Assembly (NCBI GenBank): GCA_900757235.1
Contig: CAAENB010000119.1
Span: 1 to 9,945 of the forward strand
From: an uncultured Collinsella sp.
GTDB lineage: Bacteria > Actinomycetota > Coriobacteriia > Coriobacteriales > Coriobacteriaceae
DNA: 9,945 nt
Reading direction: 5' to 3'
Position 1 is the first letter of the stretch, and each line of letters begins with the position of its first letter. Positions 5,674 through 9,945 of the stretch are shown here, one piece after another. The translations under genes were made by a program, and so were the position numbers. Under the pieces are notes generated by a model, which was given only the letters and a program-made list of their open reading frames with translations, did not search any database and was not told the DNA's origin.

Positions 5674-7311
5674 ATGCAGCATATCGATCGGATTATCCAC
5701 TCCAAGAACGTTTTTACCGCGCAAGACGGCATCGATGCCGCCCGCGAGCTGGCGATTGCCATTGCAGCCGATCGCATCGTCGCGGTCGGTGCGCCCGATG
5801 ACGTGATTGCCGCCGCCCCTGCCGCCGTGCCAGTTATCGACTACGGCGAGCAATTCATCTGCCCCGGTTTCCACGATGCGCACCTGCATTTCTTCCATAC
5901 TTCGGTTGGCTCATCGCCGTACATGCTCATGGATATGGGCACATCCGAGGTGGCATTGGTGCAGCATGCACGAGAGTTTTCCCAGGGCTTGCCCGATGAC
6001 GCCTGGGTCGTGACCCAGGGCTGGCGCGATTACCGCTGGGATCCGCCCGAGCACCCTACCAAGGCCTCCGTCGACGCCGCCTTCCCCGATCGCCCCTGTG
6101 TTATGTATTCGGGCGATGGGCATACCCTGTGGCTCAACAGCCGCGCACTCGAAGCCCTCGGCGTGACGCGCGACAGCGAGCCTCCGGCGGGTGGCAGTTA
6201 CGACAAAGACTCAAACGGTGAGCTTACGGGTATTGTCCACGAGGCAGCTGCTATGCAGCTGCTGCCGCGCTGCCTGGAGTGGCTGGGCGAGGACCGCATC
6301 GCGAGCGCTTACGCCGACCAGATGAAGCGCATGGCCGAGCAAGGCATCACCTCAATCTGCGATATGTCGCTCATGCCCATGCCGGGCTGCGATTTTATTC
6401 GCGACGATGTTTACGACAAGCTGCAGGCCGCCGGCAAGCTAGGCATTCGCGCTCACCTGTTCCCCACGCTGCTGGATGACCAATCGCGCTTGGAAGAACT
6501 CCAGACCCGCTACGCGAACAACGCGCTGCTCTCGGCGCCTGGTTTTAAGCAGTTCTTCGACGGCGTCTCGAGCGAGCACACGGCATATCTCACCGAGCCC
6601 TATACCAATCCGCGCTTCCCGGGCGATCAAGGTCGCCTGACGGTTCCTGCCGAGCGCATGCGTAAGCTGGTTCTGGCGGCTGCGGAGCGCGGCCACACTG
6701 TGCGTATCCACGTCATCGGCGACGGTGCGATTCATGCCGCGCTGGATATCTTCGAGGAGGCCGCCGACCTGTACGGCCTGCCCCAGCACGGCCATAATAC
6801 GCTTGAGCATCTGGAGAATCTCCTGCCCCAGGACATCGATCGCCTGCGCAAGCTCAACGTGATTGCCTCGAGCCAGCCCTGTCACATTACGCTCGACCCG
6901 GGCGGCCCCGAGCGCGATTTGGGCATGGAGCGCAGCCGCATCATGTGGCCGTTTGCAACCTATAAGCAGCGCGGCATTCGCCAAGCCTTCGGTACTGACA
7001 GCCCTATCACGCCCGTTACCAGCATGAACGTGCTCTACACGGCTATTACGCGCCAAGACCCCAAAAGCCACTGGCCCGAGGGCGGCTGGCTGCCGAGCGA
7101 GCGCATCGATGCGGCAACGGCCCTGCGCAACTACACCCTGGGCAGCGCCTACGCGGCAAGCGACGAGCAAAACCTCGGCAGCCTGGAACCCGGCAAATAC
7201 GCCGACCTGGTAGTCCTGGACCAAAACCCACTCACCATCGACCCCCAAGAACTCCAAGCCACCAAAGTCCAAGCCACCTACCTAGCCGGCAACCTGATCT
7301 ACGAGCGCTAG
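5674..7311 (+). CDS. Amidohydrolase family 3 (YtcJ-like) metal hydrolase
   Basis: 545 aa from the ATG at 5674, where GGGGA (5664-5668) gives a 5-nt spacing and the protein starts MQHIDRIIHSKNVFTA, as family members do. In-frame ATGs at 5662 and 5668 are alternatives. The protein is an amidohydrolase-superfamily TIM barrel with a composite beta domain at its ends (about 1-60 and 500-545). Metal-site landmarks: PGFHDAHLH (64-72) with His70 and His72, KQFFDG (292-297) with the Lys that is usually carboxylated, IHVIGD (345-350) with His346, LEH (377-379) with His379, and GTDSPI (440-445) with Asp442. LEPGKYADLVVLD (504-516) is the family's closing motif. No signal peptide. Relatives hydrolyse exocyclic amides and imides, but most have no known substrate and none can be assigned. 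It diverges from the M20 hydrolase gene and ends just before a strong terminator. Confidence 0.9.
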   Translation: MQHIDRIIHSKNVFTAQDGIDAARELAIAIAADRIVAVGAPDDVIAAAPAAVPVIDYGEQFICPGFHDAHLHFFHTSVGSSPYMLMDMGTSEVALVQHAREFSQGLPDDAWVVTQGWRDYRWDPPEHPTKASVDAAFPDRPCVMYSGDGHTLWLNSRALEALGVTRDSEPPAGGSYDKDSNGELTGIVHEAAAMQLLPRCLEWLGEDRIASAYADQMKRMAEQGITSICDMSLMPMPGCDFIRDDVYDKLQAAGKLGIRAHLFPTLLDDQSRLEELQTRYANNALLSAPGFKQFFDGVSSEHTAYLTEPYTNPRFPGDQGRLTVPAERMRKLVLAAAERGHTVRIHVIGDGAIHAALDIFEEAADLYGLPQHGHNTLEHLENLLPQDIDRLRKLNVIASSQPCHITLDPGGPERDLGMERSRIMWPFATYKQRGIRQAFGTDSPITPVTSMNVLYTAITRQDPKSHWPEGGWLPSERIDAATALRNYTLGSAYAASDEQNLGSLEPGKYADLVVLDQNPLTIDPQELQATKVQATYLAGNLIYER

Positions 7312-7328
7312 CCCCATACCCCACCCAT

Positions 7329-7364
7329 AAGGGGCGCGTTTCTGCAACGTGCCCCTTTCTTGTT
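7329..7364 (+). terminator. Intrinsic terminator of the Amidohydro_3 gene
   Basis: AAGGGGCGCGTT (7329-7340) pairs with AACGTGCCCCTT (7346-7357), with one G-U wobble, around TCTGC, and is followed by TTCTTGTT. It lies 17 nt after the stop codon. Its strength means the large palindrome downstream is not needed to end this transcript. Confidence 0.9.
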
Positions 7365-7390
7365 CGCACCATCTGCATCGCCATTTTGCT

Positions 7391-7618
7391 GCACTGACTT
7401 TTCTGAATGCCGGGCCCGAATTAGTTAACCTGCCTCCCGTGTGGCTCCGGAGGGGCGGGGCATAAGGTTTATCGCGAGTTCCGCACGAGCCGAAGGCCAC
7501 TTAATGTGGCCTTCGTGCGAGCAGGACTGCCCGAGCAGGAAACCTTATGCCCCGCCCCTCCGGAGCCACACGGGAGGCATCGCTAAGTTATCCCCCGGCA
7601 TTCAGAAAATCTAAGTGC
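7391..7618. repeat. Large nested palindrome upstream of groES
   Basis: A 228-nt imperfect palindrome. From outside in: GCACT (7391-7395) with AGTGC (7614-7618); a perfect 16-bp stem (7399-7414 with 7594-7609); an unpaired region of 16 and 14 nt; a perfect 40-bp stem (7431-7470 with 7540-7579); then a 69-nt interior. Within the interior CGAAGGCCAC (7491-7500) pairs with GTGGCCTTCG (7506-7515) around TTAAT, extended by CGCA (7482-7485) with TGCG (7516-7519) across a bulge. No reading frame of note lies in it. It sits between a complete terminator and the groES promoter region. It could act as a cruciform, a very stable RNA hairpin, or a non-autonomous mobile repeat; I do not recognise a named family. 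Confidence 0.9.
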
Positions 7619-7634
7619 CAAAAAATAAGATTTT
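7606..7634. promoter_or_regulatory. AT-rich dyad upstream of the groES promoter
   Basis: AAAATCT (7606-7612) and AGATTTT (7628-7634) form a 7-bp inverted repeat with a 15-nt gap, overlapping the outer edge of the large palindrome. The A-runs and T-runs here could act as an UP element for groES or as a regulator site. Confidence 0.35.
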
Positions 7635-7654
7635 TTGACTCCGTGTTGTATAAC
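7635..7654 (+). promoter_or_regulatory. groES promoter region
   Basis: TATAAC (7649-7654), preceded by TG, is the best -10 in the region and would give a leader of about 85 nt. TTGACT (7635-7640) is a good -35 word but only 8 nt away, so the two cannot work together as a standard pair. No CIRCE (TTAGCACTC-N9-GAGTGCTAA) or HAIR sequence is present in clear form. Confidence 0.45.
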
Positions 7655-7679
7655 CCGCCATTCGTGGGTACCATTCAAC

Positions 7680-7725
7680 GCGTACGCAAACAAAAAGGGT
7701 TAACCCGCGCGGCATGACCGCGCGG
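7680..7725 (+). promoter_or_regulatory. Palindrome-rich groES leader with hairpin
   Basis: The leader holds GCGTACGC (7680-7687), GGGTTAACCC (7697-7706) and two copies of the self-complementary word CCGCGCGG (7705-7712 and 7718-7725). The last two form an 8-bp stem with a CATGA loop that ends 5 nt before the Shine-Dalgarno site AAAGGAGG (7731-7738). The ribosome site itself stays unpaired. A role in mRNA stability or temperature response is conceivable but not shown. Confidence 0.5.
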
Positions 7726-7746
7726 CCCACAAAGGAGGAAACAAGC

Positions 7747-8040
7747 ATGTCGTCTTTGAAGCCGCTTGCAGATCGCGTCCTGGTCAAGCCCGACGAGGCC
7801 GAGCAGAAGACCGCCTCTGGTCTGTACATCGCCAGCAACGCTCAGGAGAAGCCGCAGCGCGGCACCATCGTTGCCGTTGGCGCCGGCAAGGTCAATGACA
7901 AGGGCGAGCGTATCCCCATGGACGTCAAGGTTGGCGACGTTGTCATCTACGGTAAGTTTGGTGGCAACGAGGTCAAGGTCGACGGCGAGAAGTATCTGCT
8001 GATGCGCGCCGACGACATCTACGCCGTTGTCGAGGCCTAG
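7747..8040 (+). CDS. groES: GroES co-chaperonin (Hsp10)
   Basis: 97 aa, the usual length. GroES forms the heptameric lid that closes the GroEL cavity during ATP-driven protein folding in the cytoplasm. The start at 747 nt past position 7000 is fixed by AAAGGAGG 8 nt upstream; an earlier in-frame ATG at 7714 lies in the leader hairpin loop and lacks a ribosome site. Residues 4-15 (LKPLADRVLVKP) are the conserved N-terminal strand. The mobile loop spans about 17-33 (EAEQKTASGLYIASNAQ). Its GroEL-contact tripeptide, IVL in Escherichia coli, reads LYI here (26-28), with an aromatic residue in the centre. GDVVIYGKFGG (63-73) and the DDIYAVVE end (89-96) match the family. It is the first gene of the chaperonin operon; groEL follows after 96 nt. 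Confidence 0.97.
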   Translation: MSSLKPLADRVLVKPDEAEQKTASGLYIASNAQEKPQRGTIVAVGAGKVNDKGERIPMDVKVGDVVIYGKFGGNEVKVDGEKYLLMRADDIYAVVEA

Positions 8041-8086
8041 TCTCGTCGGAATCTCTGATTCGTCTTTGAACGCGGCCGCCGCATAG

Positions 8087-8110
8087 GACTCGGAAGCGGC
8101 GACGCGAGTC
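8087..8110 (+). promoter_or_regulatory. Hairpin in the groES-groEL spacer
   Basis: GACTCG (8087-8092) pairs with CGAGTC (8105-8110) around a 12-nt loop, 11 nt before the groEL Shine-Dalgarno site GGAGG (8122-8126). There is no T-run, so it is not a terminator. It may mark mRNA processing or tune groEL translation. Confidence 0.4.
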
Positions 8111-8136
8111 ACATTTCTTTTGGAGGATTACCTACC

Positions 8137-9774
8137 ATGGCAAAGAACATTACGTTCAACACCGATGCCCGCGCTAAGCTCGCTAAGGGCGTCAACACTC
8201 TGGCCGACGCCGTTACCGTCACCATGGGCCCCAAGGGCCGCTACGTTGCGCTGCAGCGCACGTTCGGTGCCCCGACCATCACCAACGACGGCGTTTCCGT
8301 CGCCAAGGAGATCGAGCTCGAGGACAACATCGAGAACATGGGCGCCCAGCTGGTGAAGGAGGTCGCCACCAAGACCAACGATACCGTGGGTGACGGCACC
8401 ACCACCGCAACCCTGCTCGCCCAGGCCATCGTCAACGACGGTCTGCGCAACGTCGCCGCTGGCGCCAACCCGCTGGCCATCCGTCGCGGCATCGACAAGG
8501 CCGTTAATGCCGCCGTCGCCGAGATGAAGAAGCAGGCCAAGCCGGTCGAGACCAAGGAGCAGATCGCTTCCGTCGGTACCATCTCCGCCGGCGACCCCGA
8601 GGTCGGCGAGAAGATCGCCCAGGCCATGGAAGTCGTGGGCAAGGACGGCGTCATCACCGTCGAGGACTCCCAGACCTTTGATATCACCATCGACACCGTC
8701 GAGGGCATGCAGTTCGACAAGGGTTACGTCTCGGCGTACTTCGTCACGGACAACGATCGCATGGAGGCCGTGATGAAGGATCCCTACATCCTCATCACCG
8801 ACCAGAAGATCTCCAACGTCCAGGACATCATGCCTGTTCTCGAGGCTGTCCAGCGCACCGGCAAGGGCCTACTCATTATCGCTGAGGATGTCGAGGGTGA
8901 GGCTCTGCCTACCCTCGTCCTCAACAAGATCCGCGGCGCCCTCAACGTCTGCGCCGTCAAGGCCCCGGGCTACGGCGATCGCCGCAAGCGCATGCTCGAG
9001 GATATCGCCGTCCTCACCGGCGGTCAGGCTGCCCTCGATGAGCTGGGCGTGAAGGTCGCTGACATCACCGCCGATATGCTCGGTACCGCTAAGTCCGTCA
9101 CCATCTCCAAGGACAACACCGTCGTCGTCGGCGGCGCTGGCTCCAAGGAGGCCATCGACGCCCGCATCGCTCAAATTAAGGGCGAGATGGAGAACACCAC
9201 CTCTGACTTCGACCGCGAGAAGCTCCAGGAGCGCCTGGCCAAGCTCTCCGGTGGCGTTGCCGTCATCAAGGTCGGCGCTGCTACCGAGTCCGAGCTCAAG
9301 GAGATCAAGCATCGCGTCGAGGACGCCCTGCAGGCTACCCGCGCTGCTGTCGAGGAGGGCATTGTCGCTGGCGGCGGCGTCGCCTTCATGGACGCTGCTC
9401 CTGCGCTCGACGCTGTTGAGATCGACGACCCCGAGGAGAAGATCGGCGTCGACATCGTCAAGAAGGCTCTGACCGCTCCGGTTGCTACCATCGCCAAGAA
9501 CGCTGGCTTTGAGGGCGCTGTCGTGGTCGACAAGGTTGCCGAGCTGCCCGCCGGCCAGGGTCTCAACTCTGCCAACGGCGAGTGGGGCGATATGATCGAG
9601 ATGGGCGTCCTCGACCCCGTCAAGGTCAGCCGCGTCACCCTGCAGAACGCTGCTTCTGTCGCCAGCCTGATCCTCATCACCGAGGCTACCGTCTCCGATG
9701 TGCCCAAAAACACTCAGCTTGAGGACGCTATCGCTGCTGCTACCGCTGGTCAGCAGGGCGGCGGTATGTACTAA
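8137..9774 (+). CDS. groEL: GroEL chaperonin (Hsp60)
   Basis: 545 aa, full length. GroEL forms the double-ring ATPase that folds proteins in the cytoplasm with GroES. Equatorial-domain ATP motifs are intact: TMGPKGR (29-35) and GDGTTTATLLAQ (85-96, Asp86). The PROSITE chaperonin signature AAVEEGIVAGGG (403-414) is present, with the catalytic Asp at 396 in RVEDAL. The apical domain (about 190-375) includes KGYVSAYFVTD (195-205). After GPKGR the protein reads YVALQR where most GroELs have NVVL(D/E)K. The C-terminal tail is short, GQQGGGMY, rather than a long GGM repeat. GGAGG 10 nt upstream supports the start. It is the second gene of the operon, and a large palindrome containing a terminator-like hairpin starts 26 nt after its stop. 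Confidence 0.98.
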   Translation: MAKNITFNTDARAKLAKGVNTLADAVTVTMGPKGRYVALQRTFGAPTITNDGVSVAKEIELEDNIENMGAQLVKEVATKTNDTVGDGTTTATLLAQAIVNDGLRNVAAGANPLAIRRGIDKAVNAAVAEMKKQAKPVETKEQIASVGTISAGDPEVGEKIAQAMEVVGKDGVITVEDSQTFDITIDTVEGMQFDKGYVSAYFVTDNDRMEAVMKDPYILITDQKISNVQDIMPVLEAVQRTGKGLLIIAEDVEGEALPTLVLNKIRGALNVCAVKAPGYGDRRKRMLEDIAVLTGGQAALDELGVKVADITADMLGTAKSVTISKDNTVVVGGAGSKEAIDARIAQIKGEMENTTSDFDREKLQERLAKLSGGVAVIKVGAATESELKEIKHRVEDALQATRAAVEEGIVAGGGVAFMDAAPALDAVEIDDPEEKIGVDIVKKALTAPVATIAKNAGFEGAVVVDKVAELPAGQGLNSANGEWGDMIEMGVLDPVKVSRVTLQNAASVASLILITEATVSDVPKNTQLEDAIAAATAGQQGGGMY

Positions 9775-9800
9775 GGCCGACAAGGTCTAGAACTCCCACC

Positions 9801-9945
9801 GGGAATCCGGGGGCGTGACGGGGGCTTCTCTCCGGAACGTCCTCGGACATGCAAAGAGGCTCCGCATCGCGCTTCGCGCTGCGGAGCCTCTTTGCGTCCT
9901 GCGGAATGTTCCGGAGAGAAGCCCCCGTCACGCCCCCGGATTCCC
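9801..9945. repeat. Large nested palindrome downstream of groEL (cut by window end)
   Basis: A perfect inverted repeat of at least 38 bp (9801-9838 with 9908-9945) encloses a 69-nt interior. The right arm ends at the last base of the window, so the true arm may be longer; bases 9795-9800 (CCCACC) would need GGTGGG beyond the end. Inside, 12 nt on each side (9839-9850 and 9896-9907) separate the arms from a central 16-bp hairpin. The architecture matches the palindrome at 7391-7618, though the arms share no extended sequence. Confidence 0.9.
9851..9895 (+). terminator. Terminator-like hairpin nested in the downstream palindrome
   Basis: A perfect 16-bp stem (9851-9866 with 9880-9895) is capped by GCGC-TTC-GCGC. 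The A-run on the left (CAAAG) and CTTTG on the right give a symmetrical, bidirectional terminator look, but the T-tract is only three bases. It is the natural candidate for ending the groESL transcript, unless the outer arms pair first. Confidence 0.65.

Noticed and set aside
5506..5898. N-terminal extension of the M20 protein
   Set aside because: Open in frame but without family similarity, overlapping the divergent hydrolase gene; the ATG at 5505 has a strong ribosome site.
7399..7609. Reading the upstream palindrome as the terminator of the Amidohydro_3 gene
   Set aside because: A complete terminator with a T-tail lies at 7329-7364, and none of the palindrome's GC-rich stems is directly followed by a T-run.
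8869..9783. Long open frame on the minus strand opposite groEL
   Set aside because: It is antisense to a certain gene; high-GC codon bias keeps the opposite strand free of stops. The product is low-complexity and has no recognisable domain.
1..9945. CRISPR array, tRNA, rRNA or transposase gene
   Set aside because: No regularly spaced direct repeats, no cloverleaf or rRNA core sequence, and no transposase or integrase motifs were seen in any gene.

Overview
The window is high-GC bacterial DNA, densely coded. GroES and GroEL are adjacent, intrinsic terminators are short and GC-rich, and Shine-Dalgarno sites are strong. Codon usage (GC-rich third positions) and protein style suggest an actinobacterium of the Coriobacteriia, Collinsella-like; that is inference from style, not a database match.

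Layout. 1-146: leader with two small hairpins and a possible promoter. 147-1169 (+): YitT/DUF2179 membrane protein. 1316-2644 (+): membrane protein with an N-terminal zinc ribbon and a Pro-Ala tail, closed by a strong terminator at 2652-2688. 2839-3447 (+): second zinc-ribbon membrane protein (DUF4234-like), followed closely by a DUF2752 membrane protein (3488-3937). A terminator at 3971-4009 separates this convergent pair from 4042-5505 (-), an M20 metallo-amidohydrolase with an unusual charged C-terminal tail. From a shared 168-nt promoter region, 5674-7311 (+) diverges; it encodes an Amidohydro_3 (YtcJ-like) metal hydrolase and ends at a terminator (7329-7364). 7747-8040 and 8137-9774 (+) are groES and groEL, a typical chaperonin operon.

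The most unusual content is non-coding. The groESL operon is flanked by two very large nested palindromes. Upstream (7391-7618), a perfect 40-bp inverted repeat (7431-7470 / 7540-7579) encloses a smaller hairpin, and a further perfect 16-bp stem lies outside it. Downstream (9801-9945), a perfect inverted repeat of at least 38 bp (9801-9838 / 9908-9945) encloses a terminator-like hairpin and runs to the last base of the window. The arms are unrelated in sequence, yet the segment between them is exactly 69 nt in both cases. Both contain a central hairpin, and when one is reverse-complemented they share short motifs at matching ends of that segment. This looks like an element family kept by architecture rather than by sequence.

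The three small membrane proteins share cysteine-rich motifs and topology and may form an envelope-associated set of unknown role. The two hydrolases share a divergent control region and may act on related amide substrates. The chaperonin operon has leader hairpins before both Shine-Dalgarno sites but no canonical CIRCE or HAIR operator.
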